DNA from: Ahaetulla prasina
Taxonomy: Eukaryota > Chordata > Lepidosauria > Squamata > Colubridae
DNA length: 64,000 nucleotides
Direction of reading: 5' to 3'
NCBI RefSeq assembly: GCF_028640845.1
Contig: NC_080548.1
Coordinates: forward strand, 16,799,321 to 16,863,320
This document shows positions 60,301 to 64,000 of the stretch, piece by piece. A model generated the notes under the pieces. It was not told where the DNA came from, did not search any database, and saw nothing but the letters and a program-made list of their open reading frames with translations. The translations under genes and the position numbers were made by a program. How positions within the stretch are numbered: position 1 is the stretch's first letter; each line of letters starts with the position of its first letter.

Positions 60301-63300
60301 CCCCGCTTGGTGAAAAAAGAAAGTCTTGAGCTCACGTTTAAAGGTCCGAAGATCAGGGAGAAGACGGAGTCCCACTGGCAGCTCATTCCACAGAGCCAGG
60401 GCCCCCACAGAGAACGCTCTTCCCCTGGGGGCCGCCAGCCGACATTGGTTGGCCGACGGCACCCTAAGGAGGCCCTCCCTGTGAGAGCGCACTGGACACA
60501 TGGGAGTTAACTGGCGGCAGCAGGCGGTTCCTGTCAGGAAATTTCTCCTTAGTTCTAGGTTGCTTCTCCCCTTGGTTAGTTTCCATCCACTGCTTCTTGT
60601 CCTGCCTTCAGGTGCTTTGGAGAATACACTGACCTGAGGCAGAAAGCTGAGAGATTTTTTTGGATTTGTTTCTTCCAGGCCCTGCTAAAAACTGGGGAAA
60701 ACAGTTGGTCTCTAGCCGAGCTCATCCAGGCCTTGGTCCTGCTGACACACTACCACTCGTTGGCTTCCTTCGTGTTCGGCTGCGGCATCAATCTGGAGCT
60801 TGACCAGGAAGCTGGGCACATCTTCCGGCCACCTTCGCCACGCAGTTGCGACAGTAGCCCCAACTCGGAAGATGGGACAAACAGTTCCAGTGTAAGCCCA
60901 TTATGGGGAGATGGATCCTCATTTTCTTTTTTCTTTTTTTAAAAAAATGCATTTAGGGAGCTCTTAAAGTTGGAGAAAAACTGGCCCCAAAGTGGGTGGG
61001 CTCTGGTAGGCACAGGGGCCACGACATCTTGTGAAGTAGGCAGTCACAATGCCTTTGCCTGGGAATCTCAAAGGTGCTTTTTCAAGAGACAACTGGACTT
61101 TCTGGTTTTTCTTTGAAGAATTGCACCCGAAAGACCACCGGGAGCCAGTGCAGGCCGCGCAGGAGAGGTGTCACATGGGAGCCACGAGGTGCTCCCTCTA
61201 TCACCCACGCAGCCGCATTCTGGACCAGTTGGAGCTTCCGGGTGCTCTTCAAGGGGAGCCCCATGTAGAGAGCATTGCAGTAGTCCAGCGGGATGTAACG
61301 AGGGCATGGGTGACTGTGCAAAGGGAAACCCGGTCTAGAAAGGGACACAATTGGCGAATCAGGCAGACCTGATAAAAAGCCCCCCTGGCGACAGCTGTCA
61401 AGTGATCTTCTAGAGACAGCCGTGCATCCAGGAGGACGCCAAGATTGCGAATCCTTAAGCAGTCAACGGAAATTCAGTTGTTTGCCTGGCGGTTAGAGAG
61501 AAGGGGAACTCTTAAAAATCCTGGCTGGTCTTTGCTTAGGGTGTTGGGCAAACTTGCAAGAATTTCCTGGTGAAGCAGTTCTGTGGTTTTTCAGTGGGAG
61601 GTCCAAAAACGATGTCATCAGGTTTAGAGAAGAAGGATACATTCTTGCAAAGAAGGCAAGAAAGTAAATTGCTGGGACCAGTTTTTTTTTAAGAATAGAA
61701 TAGAGCTGGAAGGGACCTTGGAGGTCTTCTAGTCCAGCCCCCCTGCTCAGGCAGGAGAACCTATCCTATTTCAGATAGGTGACCGTCTCGTCTCTTCTTA
61801 AAAACCTCCAGTGGTGGAGCACCAGGGGTGAAATCCAATTTTTTCCCTACTGGTTCTCTGGGCGTGGCTAGGTGGGCGTGGCAGGGGAAGGACGCTGCAA
61901 AATCTCCATTCCTGCCATCCTGGGGGAAGGATATTGCAAAATCTCCATTCCCACCCACTCTGGGGCCAGCCAGAGGTGGTATTTGCTAGTTCTCTGAATT
62001 ACTCAAAATTTCCACTACCGGTTCTCCAGAACCTGCTGAATTTCACCCCTGTGGAGCACCCAAGGTTTCCCGAAGGCAAGCTATTCCACTGGTTAATTAT
62101 CCTCACTCTTAGGAAGTTTCTCCTTAATTCTAGGTTGCTTCTTTCTTTGATTAGTTCCATCCATTGTTTCTTGTCCTGCCCTCTGGGTGCTTTGCAGAAT
62201 AATTTGACCCCCTCTTCTTTGTGGCAGCCCCTCAAATATTGGAATACTGCTATCATGTCGCCCTAATTCTTCTTTCCCTTAGACTAGCCAGACTAGCCAG
62301 ACCCCAATCCTGCAGACGTTCTTCATATGTTTTAGTCTCCATTAACTAATCATCTTAGCTGCTCTTCTCTGAACCTTTTCCAAGGTCTCGACATCTTTCT
62401 TGTAGCATGGTGACCAAAATGGGGATTTTGCAATATCCTTCCCCTGGAGTGGAGTGGGAATTGGTTGCAGTATTCCAGGTGTGGTCTTACTAGGGTTTGC
62501 TTGGTTCCCGGCTACTCCTCCCCACCAGGGTTTCACCAGGTGATAGAAGAGTTCAACAGATAGTAAAGGCAAAGCATAGTAATGCAACCCTGCCGCAGAA
62601 TTGTGAAGTAAGGCTGGTGGATTGTTCCCCTGAAATGATCTTCCCTGTTCTCACTTTTTCTCAGAGCAATGATGCTATGGAGGATGTGGAAATGCTGATG
62701 GAGAGGATGAAACTGCTGCAGGAATGCCAGCTGGAGGAAGAAAGTGTCACGCAGGAAGAGATGGAGACCCGTTTTGAGATGGAAAAGAGAGAGAGCCTAC
62801 TTGTGACTCCCTCAGGTGAGGCAGGGCCACATCTGAAGGGAGGTGAGACTTCCACCCATTCAAGGCTTTTAGTCAAAAAAACCTGGTGGAAAATGGCTTG
62901 GCAATCTGGAATCTTTTGGTCTGCAAGCTTCATCCAGCCCCTCAAAAATCCAACCAAATCTTTTGATGTATGAGATGTGATGGCGCAGTGGTTAGAATGC
63001 AGTATTGCAGACTAATTATGCCGGCTGCCAGCAGTTTGATCCTCACTGGCTCAAGGTCGACTTAGCCTTTCATCCTTCCGAGGTCGATAAAATGAGGACC
63101 CAGATTGCTGGGGGCAACAGGCTTTCTCTGTAAACTAGCATCCCCCCAACCAGGGACCGGTTCCATGGAAAGAGGTTTTTCCCGCGGACCAGAGGGGGCG
63201 TGGTCTTTTGTACTGCCTAAATCCCTTGGATGGGGCTTTGCTTGTTTGCGTGGTTTCAGGCATGCCACAGATCAGTGCCGGTCCATGGCCTGGGGGTTGG

Positions 63301-64000
63301 GGGTTGGAGGTTGGGGACCCCTGCTGTAAACTGTTTAGTGAGGGCTGTAAAATACTATGAAGCGGTACGTAAGTCTTAAATGGTATTGCCATTTAAGTGT
63401 TATTGATGGCATCACATCATGGTTTATGTGTGGGGTTTTTTTTGGTTCCCATCTCCAGTAGACATTGCTGAACACTCCCTGCCCCCCAACGTCCTGTGCT
63501 TTGTGGAGGATCCTGAGTTTGGCTACAAGGATTTCACCAGGAGAGGAGAGCAGACACCTCCCACTTTCCGAGCCCAGGTACCGTGAGTCATGATTTGGAT
63601 ACATGCTTAATCCCCATCCCCAACAGAATGTCAAAAATCCCACAGCACACACGCTAATCAAAAGGTGAATTGTTTGGTTTGGCTTAATTAATGTGTTCTG
63701 CAAATCCACCCTTTGGCTGTATGAATTACGGTTCATAGTTTAATACTAGATATGAGCCAGGTTATAAATGGCTCAGCATGGTAATTTTGTGCACTGATTT
63801 ATGGTTTAGCTTTTGATATGAACTCTAGCTGTAGTGACTTCCTGGATGGCATTGGCTTGAAGGAGACGTCACCTTTACTGTAAAGCTAACCCTGGTTTAG
63901 CGCAGATTGTAGATCCAACCTGTATTTCACCTTCTGCAGGATTATACGTGGGAAGATCATGGTTACTCGCTTATCAACCGGCTGTATCCTGATGTGGGAC
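25480..64000 (+). CDS. SESN2: SESN2, sestrin 2 (8 exons seen, 3' end off the window)
   Basis: Sestrin 2 is a stress-induced cytosolic protein. It binds leucine, inhibits GATOR2 and so restrains mTORC1, and its N-terminal half resembles alkyl-hydroperoxidase (AhpD-like) folds. Exons are 25480-25569, 51935-52000, 56929-57126, 58958-59140, 60679-60891, 62665-62815, 63459-63577 and 63940-64000+, giving 30+22+66+61+71+50+40+20 residues; one codon is split between exons 6 and 7. The protein begins MLVADSES (human MIVADSEC, from memory). Motifs include [78 protein letters not shown] and [17 protein letters not shown]86, C125, Y127 and H132 fall at the human numbers. ALLKTGE and VLCFVEDP favour SESN2 over SESN1 or SESN3. 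The remaining ~120 C-terminal residues, including most of the leucine pocket, are outside. Confidence in identity is very high; exon 1 rests on the short N-terminal match. Confidence 0.96.
25591..25885 (-). mobile_element. two CR1/L3 3' ends, antisense, in SESN2 intron 1
   Basis: These begin 21 bases after the exon 1 donor: GAATAGAATAG then TTTTATTGGCCAAGTGTGAT, and again from about 25735. They are oriented opposite to the three copies upstream of the promoter. Confidence 0.87.
26180..26188 (-). promoter_or_regulatory. CARE/ATF4-like site in intron 1
   Basis: GTTGCATCA is the reverse complement of TGATGCAAC, which fits the C/EBP-ATF response element TGATGNAAN. Sestrin 2 is a known ATF4-induced gene. 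A 9-mer can occur by chance. Confidence 0.35.
26412..26514. mobile_element. palindromic hAT MITE
   Basis: CAGGGGTCTGCAACTTG...CAAGTTGCAGACCCTG, duplication GTTTAGAG at 26404-26411 and 26515-26522. Confidence 0.88.
27017..27262. repeat. irregular (TCTA/TTTC)n microsatellite
   Basis: A pyrimidine-rich tract of TTTCTATC and ATCATTC units ending in a TATC run. Confidence 0.9.
27263..27430 (-). mobile_element. L3-like LINE internal fragment, antisense
   Basis: Shares GGGACGGTAGG...GCTCTTATGCA...GCCCCTTAC with fragments at 28195-28432 and 30640-30770. All are complementary to the region after the ORF2 stop in the L3 copy at 50198-50975 (GGTCTGTAAGGGGCATGCAT). It carries GGGCATGTCC at 27417-27426. 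Confidence 0.55.
28160..28432 (-). mobile_element. L3-like fragment with a nested hAT MITE remnant
   Basis: TTATTTATTTG...CAAGCACATATAAGATAACA, then ...GCTTATGCACACCCCTTAC. It is interrupted at 28273-28342 by a 70-bp deleted hAT MITE with duplication GGTTAAGG/GGATAAGG. Confidence 0.6.
28480..28575 (+). mobile_element. LINE 3' end fragment (GTAAGCCGCCC type)
   Basis: GTAAGCCGCCCGGAATTGC...ACATCTAAATTAAATAAATAAA resembles L2-like 3' ends. The complement of this type (ATACCGCCCTTCTCC) recurs at 46985 and 60062. Confidence 0.5.
28985..29386. mobile_element. CAGGTAGTCCTCGACTTA-family MITE, near full length
   Basis: CAGGTAGTCCTCGACTTACA at the left and GTAAGGTGAGGACTACCT at the right, with the family body (CATGCCCGTGGTCACGTGATC). 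Confidence 0.78.
29800..29959 (+). mobile_element. hAT-type element, internally deleted
   Basis: CAGTGGTGAAATCC...GGATTTCACCCCTG, 160 bp, with duplication CTCCAAAG/TTCCAAAG at 29792-29799 and 29960-29967. Confidence 0.78.
30299..30636 (+). mobile_element. Sauria-type SINE
   Basis: GGGACGCGGTGGCTCGG head, GGTTCGAATCC B box and CCTTTACCTTTT tail. The CTCF-like core seen in sister copies is mutated here. Confidence 0.85.
30640..30770 (-). mobile_element. L3-like LINE fragment, antisense
   Basis: ATAGGACAGGAACGGTAGG...ACTTATGCACGCCCCTTATA, as at 27263. Confidence 0.5.
31256..31405 (-). mobile_element. CR1-like and tRNA-SINE-like fragment
   Basis: GTTGGATGGGACCTTGGAAG...TCTAGTCCAACCCCCTGCTC is CR1-like. 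It joins GATTCGAACTGCC...CTTAGCCAACTGAGCCACC, an antisense tRNA-like head. Confidence 0.5.
31664..31994. mobile_element. hAT-type element, GTGTCAAACTC family
   Basis: CAGAGGTATCAAACTC...GAGTTTGACACCCCTG, duplication GTTTAGGG at 31656-31663 and 31995-32002. The interior repeats TTTTCACTGGCAGA and its complement. Confidence 0.85.
32094..32128. repeat. (GT)n microsatellite
   Basis: Fifteen or more TG units. Confidence 0.9.
32146..32405 (-). mobile_element. SINE with GAGGACCCAGATTG core, antisense
   Basis: ATATCCGCCCTTCTCCG...CAATCTGGGTCCTCATTTTACC...GGACTTGAACCTGCAG...GTCTGAGCCACC. The poly-T at its left is the reversed A-rich tail. Copies are at 38876 and 44740; a sense relative is at 62970. 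Confidence 0.7.
32406..33048. other. intron 1 sequence, mostly unassigned
   Basis: A CA/CG run lies near 32440-32470. A partial CAGGTAGTCCTCGACTTA-type fragment seems present near 32820-32955. No exon was seen. Confidence 0.35.
33049..33424. mobile_element. CAGGTAGTCCTCGACTTA-family MITE at the start of the triplication
   Basis: TAGTCCTCGACCTTACAACA at the left and AAGTCGAGGACTTCCTGTC at the right. Its right part is reused at the start of the other two repeat copies. Confidence 0.7.
33128..34662. repeat. tandem triplication, copy A (full)
   Basis: About 1.5 kb running from inside the MITE, through TTTTTGGAAAGCCAGGGACT, a hAT MITE (33619-33720, duplication ACTTAGAA), a non-repeat core, and a GATGGC-family hAT (about 34177-34552), to TTTCCAATATTCTTATCAC. 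Confidence 0.9.
34663..35642. repeat. tandem triplication, copy B (truncated at both ends)
   Basis: It starts at GGTTGGCCTCAG inside the MITE and ends at GGCCCGTTTTCAC inside the hAT. Its internal hAT MITE (34895-35029) is a full palindrome, whereas copies A and C share a deleted version. Confidence 0.9.
35633..37175. repeat. tandem triplication, copy C (full)
   Basis: Collinear with copy A, with its hAT MITE at 36124-36226 (duplication ACTTAGAA) and its end at TTATCACCGGTTGGCC. The native right flank (GGCCCCGCGCATGC) follows. Confidence 0.9.
37176..38351. other. intron 1 sequence, mixed
   Basis: 37176-37375 looks like the end of a hAT-type repeat (TTCGCTACCGGTTCAGGCG). 37650-37860 is an antisense SINE fragment (GGGGCTAGAACTCACTGTC). 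The rest is unassigned. Confidence 0.4.
38352..38574. mobile_element. hAT MITE split by pentanucleotide arrays
   Basis: CAGTGTTTCTCAACCTTGG at the left and AAGGTTGGGAAGCACTG at the right. Between them are (AGAGT)n and then (CGAAT)n at about 38427-38516, followed by CCTTATTGGCAAAGTATA, an antisense L3 remnant. Confidence 0.65.
38876..39135 (-). mobile_element. SINE with GAGGACCCAGATTG core, antisense
   Basis: Same family as 32146-32405: CGCCCTTTTCCGAAGACTC...CAATCTGGGTCCTCATTT...GCCTGAGCTATCC. Confidence 0.7.
39358..39484. repeat. (TTCC)n (TTTC)n microsatellite
   Basis: A pyrimidine-only tract ending in about 22 TTTC units. Confidence 0.95.
39485..40005. other. intron 1 sequence, unassigned
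   Basis: No recognised repeat, exon or motif was found. Confidence 0.35.
40006..40280 (+). mobile_element. hAT-type element, ACTACCGGTTCTG family
   Basis: CAGTGGTGGGTTTC...GAAACCCACCTCTG. Duplication ATGTGGAT/ATGTGGAC at 39998-40005 and 40281-40288. Confidence 0.83.
40462..40610 (-). mobile_element. CR1 LINE 3' fragment
   Basis: GGAATAATAAGGTTGGAAGG...CTTCCAGTCCAGCCCCCTGC is the complement of a CR1 3' region. Confidence 0.75.
40680..41143. mobile_element. chimeric hAT: GTGTCAAACTC head joined to GGTGAAATGC tail
   Basis: 40680-40875 matches the 58087 family (GGGGGTGTCAAACTC...GCCAGTGAAAACTG). From 40876 (AGAGGTTGTAGAAAAAATGC) it is the right part of the 3773/57430 family, ending GCATTTCACCCC. 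The full right end of the first family and the left end of the second are missing. Confidence 0.65.
41144..41654. other. intron 1 sequence, unassigned
   Basis: No recognised repeat or exon was found. Confidence 0.3.
41655..41971. mobile_element. hAT-type element, GGTTGCTGACCCCTG family
   Basis: CAGAGTCGGCAACTTTAAAC...GCAGGTTGCTGACCCCTG, duplication AACTAAGG at 41647-41654 and 41972-41979. Related to 48305-48685. Confidence 0.85.
41980..42744. other. intron 1 sequence, unassigned
   Basis: A T run lies at 42052-42069. No exon or named repeat was found. Confidence 0.3.
42745..43440. repeat. inverted-repeat element, same family as 1-545
   Basis: Left arm CCAGGACCAGAGATTCAGCC...CTTTCAGTC; right arm CGAGTCCGAAAGCTCAGAAG...GATTGGATCCTGCAACATT. 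It holds an unrelated middle segment (about 42945-43255, TCCAGAAAACCCCCTCG...). Confidence 0.55.
43441..44006. other. intron 1 sequence, mostly unassigned
   Basis: A short deleted CAGGTAGTCCTCGACTTA-type MITE lies at about 43909-43993. The rest is not recognised. Confidence 0.35.
44007..44345 (-). mobile_element. Sauria-type SINE, antisense
   Basis: AAAGGTAAAGGTTCCCCTCG at the left is the reversed tail. GATTCGAACCGCTGAATTGC and AAGCCACCGTTTCCC are the reversed head. It keeps the CTCF-like CTCTAGGGGGCGGTGC at about 44049-44064. Confidence 0.85.
44585..45205. mobile_element. CAGGTAGTCCTCGACTTA-family MITE split by a SINE
   Basis: TACAGGTGGTCCTTGACTTA at the left and ATGTAAGTCGAGGACTAGC at the right. 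An antisense SINE of the 32146 family is inserted at about 44740-44965, and a (CA)n run follows it. Confidence 0.7.
45210..45860. other. intron 1 sequence, unassigned, moderately GC-rich
   Basis: (TC)n and GGCT-rich runs lie near 45349-45376. No recognised repeat was found. It reads as single-copy sequence and could be a regulatory segment, but no motif decides this. Confidence 0.35.
45865..46181 (-). mobile_element. hAT-type element, ACTACCGGTTCTG family, antisense
   Basis: CAGAGGTGGGTTTC...GAAACCCACCACTG, duplication CTGAACAG/CCGAACAG at 45857-45864 and 46182-46189. Confidence 0.82.
46549..46880 (-). mobile_element. CR1 LINE 3' fragment
   Basis: GAATAGAATAGAGCTGGAAG...TCTAGTCCAGCCCCCTCC...GGTTGCTTCTCTCTTTGATC...TTGACCCCCTCTTCTTTGTG. 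Confidence 0.85.
46985..47150 (-). mobile_element. L2-like LINE 3' end
   Basis: (TTTA)n followed by ATACCGCCCTTCTCC...GACTCAGGGCGGTGTACAGC, as at 60062. Confidence 0.6.
47620..47795. mobile_element. hAT fragment, GTGTCAAACTC family, cut at the inverted-copy junction
   Basis: CAGGGGTAATAAACTCAAGG...GGCCAGATCTTC...GCAACCCTCTG, then an abrupt change to the inverted SESN2 copy. The right end of the element is missing. Confidence 0.65.
47796..48304 (-). pseudogene. inverted partial copy of SESN2 intron 3 end and exon 4 start
   Basis: The reverse complement of 58509-59025 reads through this segment with roughly nine in ten bases identical. It includes the complement of the first 68 bases of exon 4 (CCTACCTGG...GGCAGCTGC). 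The acceptor's pyrimidine tract is shortened here by about eleven bases. Within SESN2 pre-mRNA it is antisense, so it is not an extra exon. It lies in intron 1, 3.6 kb before exon 2. Confidence 0.92.
48305..48685. mobile_element. hAT-type element at the outer end of the inverted copy
   Basis: CAGGGGTCAACAACCCGC...GGTTGCCGACCCCTG with duplication GTCTAGAA (48297-48304 and 48686-48693). The interior contains repeated GGAGGAGACTCTATGG-like units. Confidence 0.87.
48787..49185. mobile_element. CAGGTAGTCCTCGACTTA-family MITE
   Basis: ACAGTAGTCCTCCATTTACG...TTAAGTCAAGGATTGCCCTG with the family body (TTGACTTTGCTTG, GATCACATGACCATGGGG). Confidence 0.7.
49585..49805. repeat. inverted-repeat MITE (TTTCGCTTCTCGTCCAAGAAG family)
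   Basis: CCCAAAGGTGCTTTTTCAA at the left is mirrored by AGAAGCACCTTTGGGACA at the right, with AAACATTTCGCTTCTC near the centre. A left-end relative is at 61062-61118. Confidence 0.72.
49806..50127. other. intron 1 sequence, unassigned
   Basis: No recognised repeat or exon was found. Confidence 0.3.
50128..50197. mobile_element. half of a palindromic hAT MITE
   Basis: CAGGGGTCTCCAACTTTAGT...TTCCTCAGCCAGC, then it stops at the L3 fragment. Confidence 0.7.
50198..50975 (+). mobile_element. CR1/L3 LINE: ORF2 C-terminus, 3' UTR and (TTCTA)n tail
   Basis: This is the longest L3 copy here. The plus strand reads [12 protein letters not shown], then [20 protein letters not shown] and [17 protein letters not shown] to a TAA, the typical end of CR1-group reverse transcriptase proteins. 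GGCCATCACTCTGCC, GTGTCCAATCACACTTGGCC, AATAAA and TTCTA units follow. It links the many short tails in the window to their parent LINE. Confidence 0.88.
50976..51616. other. intron 1 sequence before exon 2, unassigned
   Basis: A short (AAAT)n run lies near 50985-51000. No other repeat was recognised. Confidence 0.35.
51617..51668. repeat. (GGA)n microsatellite upstream of exon 2
   Basis: About 16 GGA/GGAGGA units, purine-only, 270 bp before the exon 2 acceptor. Confidence 0.92.
51935..52000 (+). CDS. SESN2: SESN2 exon 2 (22 residues)
   Basis: A small exon between TTTTATTCCCAG and GTAAGG. It encodes residues 31-52, [22 protein letters not shown]. The GPSxFIPxEE block is diagnostic of sestrins (human SESN2 GPSAFIPVEE; SESN1 GPSRFIPEKE, from memory). 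Both ends are in phase 0, so its loss or inclusion keeps the frame. It is isolated by 26.4 kb on the left and 4.9 kb on the right, and a 350-bp pyrimidine-only tract begins about 16 bases after its donor. Confidence 0.93.
52016..52372. repeat. polypyrimidine tandem array after the exon 2 donor
   Basis: About 350 bases of almost only C and T on the plus strand, with an imperfect repeat of roughly 110-120 bp built around CTTTCCCTTCTTCT, CCCCTTCAT and CCCACTCCTGCC. It starts about 16 bases after the donor. Confidence 0.9.
52373..53088. other. intron 2 sequence, unassigned
   Basis: No exon or clear repeat apart from GTACCTTTTCTGACCGTCAG near 52842, which resembles an element end also seen at 34135. 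Confidence 0.3.
53089..53437 (+). mobile_element. Sauria-type SINE
   Basis: GGATGCGGTGGCTCAGTGG head, GAGGTTCGAATCCC B box and CCTTTACCTTTATC tail. Imperfect flanking duplication around CCAGTTCCC. It keeps the CTCF-like CACCGCCCCCTAGAGT at about 53381-53396. Confidence 0.87.
53438..54326. other. intron 2 sequence, unassigned
   Basis: A (CTGG)n run lies at about 53880-53908. No exon was recognised; long open frames here have no sestrin or other known similarity. Confidence 0.35.
54327..54366. repeat. (ATT)n microsatellite
   Basis: About 13 ATT units. Confidence 0.93.
54461..54790. repeat. ~67-bp minisatellite grown inside a SINE fragment
   Basis: Five near-identical units from GGCCCAAAGTCACCCTAGC through GCCTAAGGTGGGACTAGAAC to GTCTCCTGGTGATT. 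Single-unit copies of the same sequence occur at 21830, 37780 and 56710. Confidence 0.9.
54816..55879. other. intron 2 sequence, unassigned
   Basis: No exon or recognised repeat was found. Confidence 0.3.
55880..56232 (-). mobile_element. CR1/L3 LINE 3' region, antisense
   Basis: (GATA)n then TTATTGGCCAAGTGTGATTG..., continuing into the same region that precedes the tail in the copy at 50198 (TAGTTTGACAGTGTTG). Confidence 0.82.
56234..56625 (-). mobile_element. second CR1/L3 LINE 3' region, antisense
   Basis: (GAATA)n then TTTTATTGGCCAAGTATGAT...CAGTGTTGAGAGAATTAGTT...GAGTGATGGCATG. It abuts the previous copy. Confidence 0.85.
56929..57126 (+). CDS. SESN2: SESN2 exon 3 (66 residues)
   Basis: Bordered by CTGTACTGTAG and ATG|GTGAGT, both in phase 0. 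It encodes residues 53-118, the first helices of the Sesn-A domain, with [13 protein letters not shown] (H86) and [14 protein letters not shown]. The weak, pyrimidine-poor stretch just before the acceptor (CTCTGTACTGTAG) is less ideal than at neighbouring exons. Confidence 0.96.
57430..58044. mobile_element. expanded hAT element with stacked hairpins (intron 3)
   Basis: CGAAGGTGAAATGC...GCATTT-type ends with ...CATTTCACCACTG, and 8-bp duplication GGTTGAAC (57422-57429 and 58045-58052). The interior has several inverted copies of CTTTTAAAAGCATTTTTTC and of CTCTGACGATCCCAGCTGAG, and an ~85-bp direct repeat (from about 57661 and 57743). Confidence 0.87.
58087..58508. mobile_element. hAT-type element, GTGTCAAACTT family (intron 3)
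   Basis: CAGGGGTGTCAAACTTG...CTTGAGTTTGACGCTCCTG, duplication TTCTAGAC (58079-58086 and 58509-58516). It ends exactly where the inverted SESN2 duplication begins. Confidence 0.88.
58509..59025 (+). repeat. inverted duplication, parental arm (intron 3 end plus exon 4 start)
   Basis: This segment holds the functional exon 4 acceptor and 68 exon bases, so it is the likely source of the inverted copy at 47796-48304. The two arms are about 10.2 kb apart. Confidence 0.9.
58958..59140 (+). CDS. SESN2: SESN2 exon 4 (61 residues; redox triad)
   Basis: Bordered by CTTCTATTTCAG and GAG|GTGAGT, phase 0. It encodes residues 119-179. The AhpD-like triad is complete: C125 and Y127 in HHCSYL, and H132 in [18 protein letters not shown] closes the exon. 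The first 68 bases (58958-59025) and the acceptor are also present as an inverted copy in intron 1 (47796-48304), so this part of the pre-mRNA could pair with an upstream antisense arm. Confidence 0.97.
59621..59788 (-). mobile_element. CR1 LINE 3' fragment, first part
   Basis: ACAGAATAACAAGAGTTGAAAAGG...CATCTAGTCCAACCCCCTGC...GTTGTTCCACTGATTAAT. It resumes at 60536-60640 (GGAAATTTCTCCTTAGTTC) after an insertion. Confidence 0.8.
59789..60029. repeat. inverted-repeat element (CCTGAAAATAAGTCC family)
   Basis: TACCATGTTTCCCCTGAAAA at the left and TATTTTCGGGGAAACACGGTA at the right form TIRs of a short MITE. CCCCGAAAATAAG also recurs inside. Confidence 0.6.
60030..60535 (-). mobile_element. L2-like LINE: end of ORF2 and 3' UTR
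   Basis: The minus strand encodes [20 protein letters not shown] then [20 protein letters not shown], the characteristic last residues of L2/CR1-clade ORF2. A 3' end of the ACCGCCCTTCTCC type and (TTTA)n/(TTTG)n follow. It is inserted in the CR1 fragment just before SESN2 exon 5. Confidence 0.82.
60679..60891 (+). CDS. SESN2: SESN2 exon 5 (71 residues)
   Basis: Bordered by GTTTCTTCCAG and CAGT|GTAAGC, phase 0. It encodes residues 180-250: helical [24 protein letters not shown] and [11 protein letters not shown], followed by a Ser/Pro/Asp-rich linker ([22 protein letters not shown]). That linker corresponds to the disordered segment between the Sesn-A and Sesn-C halves. Confidence 0.96.
61118..61445 (-). 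mobile_element. L2-like LINE reverse-transcriptase tail fragment
   Basis: The minus strand reads [20 protein letters not shown] then [12 protein letters not shown] and [10 protein letters not shown], a well-known motif block at the end of L2/CR1 reverse transcriptases. A partial copy of the 49585-type MITE (61062-61117) abuts it. Confidence 0.82.
61693..62500 (-). mobile_element. CR1 LINE 3' region split by a hAT element
   Basis: GAATAGAATAGAGCTGGAAGG...AGTGGTGGAGCAC, then a hAT, then ...GGTTTCCCGAAGGCAAGC...TGCAGTATTCCAGGTGTGG. A 40-50 base hAT-derived filler replaces CR1 bases at about 62415-62463. Confidence 0.85.
61823..62051 (+). mobile_element. hAT-type element inserted in CR1
   Basis: CAGGGGTGAAATCC...GAATTTCACCCCTG, duplication TGGAGCAC at 61815-61822 and 62052-62059. 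Confidence 0.88.
62665..62815 (+). CDS. SESN2: SESN2 exon 6 (50 residues plus one base)
   Basis: Bordered by CACTTTTTCTCAG and TCAG|GTGAGG. It is 151 bases, so it ends in phase 1. It encodes residues 251-300, a strongly acidic helix-forming stretch ([22 protein letters not shown]-like [22 protein letters not shown]) matching the human SESN2 linker helices. An alternative AG two bases downstream would break the frame. Confidence 0.94.
62970..63390 (+). mobile_element. tRNA-derived SINE (GAGGACCCAGATTG core) split by a hAT MITE
   Basis: GTGATGGCGCAGTGGTTAGA head, AATGAGGACCCAGATTGC core and TGTAAACTGTTTAGTGAGGG...TATGAAGCGGTACG tail. Interrupted at 63136-63323. Confidence 0.8.
63136..63323. 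mobile_element. hAT MITE nested in the SINE (intron 6)
   Basis: TAGCATCCCCCCAACC...GGTTGGGGACCCCTG, with perfect duplication CTGTAAAC at 63128-63135 and 63324-63331. Confidence 0.85.
63459..63577 (+). CDS. SESN2: SESN2 exon 7 (40 residues)
   Basis: Bordered by CCCATCTCCAG and CCCAG|GTACCG. It is 119 bases and restores phase 0 after exon 6. It encodes residues 301-340, including [19 protein letters not shown] and PPTFRAQ, which are nearly identical to human SESN2 as I recall it. Confidence 0.96.
63940..64000 (+). CDS. SESN2: SESN2 exon 8 (partial, cut by window edge)
   Basis: The exon starts after CACCTTCTGCAG and is open to the end of the window. It encodes residues 341-360, [20 protein letters not shown], the start of the Sesn-C domain. 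The leucine-pocket residues expected near 374-377, 390, 444 and 451 (human numbering) are not in view. Confidence 0.95.

Noticed and set aside
60307..60510. Possible host exon encoding [15 protein letters not shown]
   Set aside because: On the minus strand this is the standard C-terminus of an L2/CR1-clade ORF2, followed by the LINE 3' end.

Overview
The window is vertebrate nuclear DNA, almost certainly from a squamate reptile and most likely an advanced snake. The evidence is the repeat set: many CR1/L3-type LINE 3' ends that run directly into (TTCTA)n microsatellites, a Bov-B (RTE) LINE fragment, tRNA-derived SINEs of the Sauria type with the typical CCTTTACCTTTACC tail, CR1 and L2-like LINE tails, and very many short hAT-type elements flanked by 8-bp target duplications. 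No bacterial or viral gene organisation is visible. Nearly all long open frames are chance frames or repeat fragments; the real coding sequence is in short spliced exons.

Two host genes are supported. The last coding exon of FAM76A lies at 692-778 (+). SESN2 (sestrin 2) starts at 25480 (+) and runs off the right edge. Eight SESN2 exons are recognised: 25480-25569, 51935-52000, 56929-57126, 58958-59140, 60679-60891, 62665-62815, 63459-63577 and 63940-64000 (partial). All have canonical AG/GT borders and compatible phases. Joined, they give about 360 residues that align with the human SESN2 numbering as I remember it: H86 in the N-terminal domain and the C125/Y127/H132 peroxidase-like triad fall at the same numbers. 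Most of the C-terminal leucine- and GATOR2-binding domain lies beyond the window.

Layout: 1-780 is the end of FAM76A with nested repeats. From 780 to 24.9 kb is intergenic DNA that is AT-rich and repeat-laden; it includes a complete but decayed ORF1-only L1 insertion (7896-9691) and a hAT element carrying a coiled-coil coding fragment (14350-15083). From 24.9 to 25.6 kb is the CpG-rich SESN2 promoter and exon 1, bracketed by L3 tails in opposite orientations. From 25.6 to 51.9 kb is the 26.4-kb intron 1, which holds a tandem triplication (33.1-37.2 kb) and an inverted copy of part of SESN2 intron 3/exon 4 (47796-48304). From 51.9 to 64 kb are exons 2-8 with repeat-filled introns.

The most notable observation is that inverted copy. 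It pairs with 58509-59025, so the two arms flank exons 2 and 3, and one arm covers the 3' splice site and first 68 bases of exon 4. At the outer ends of the two arms, two different hAT families have inserted into the same 8-bp site. I found no undescribed multigene system; the novelty here is in genome structure and transposons.
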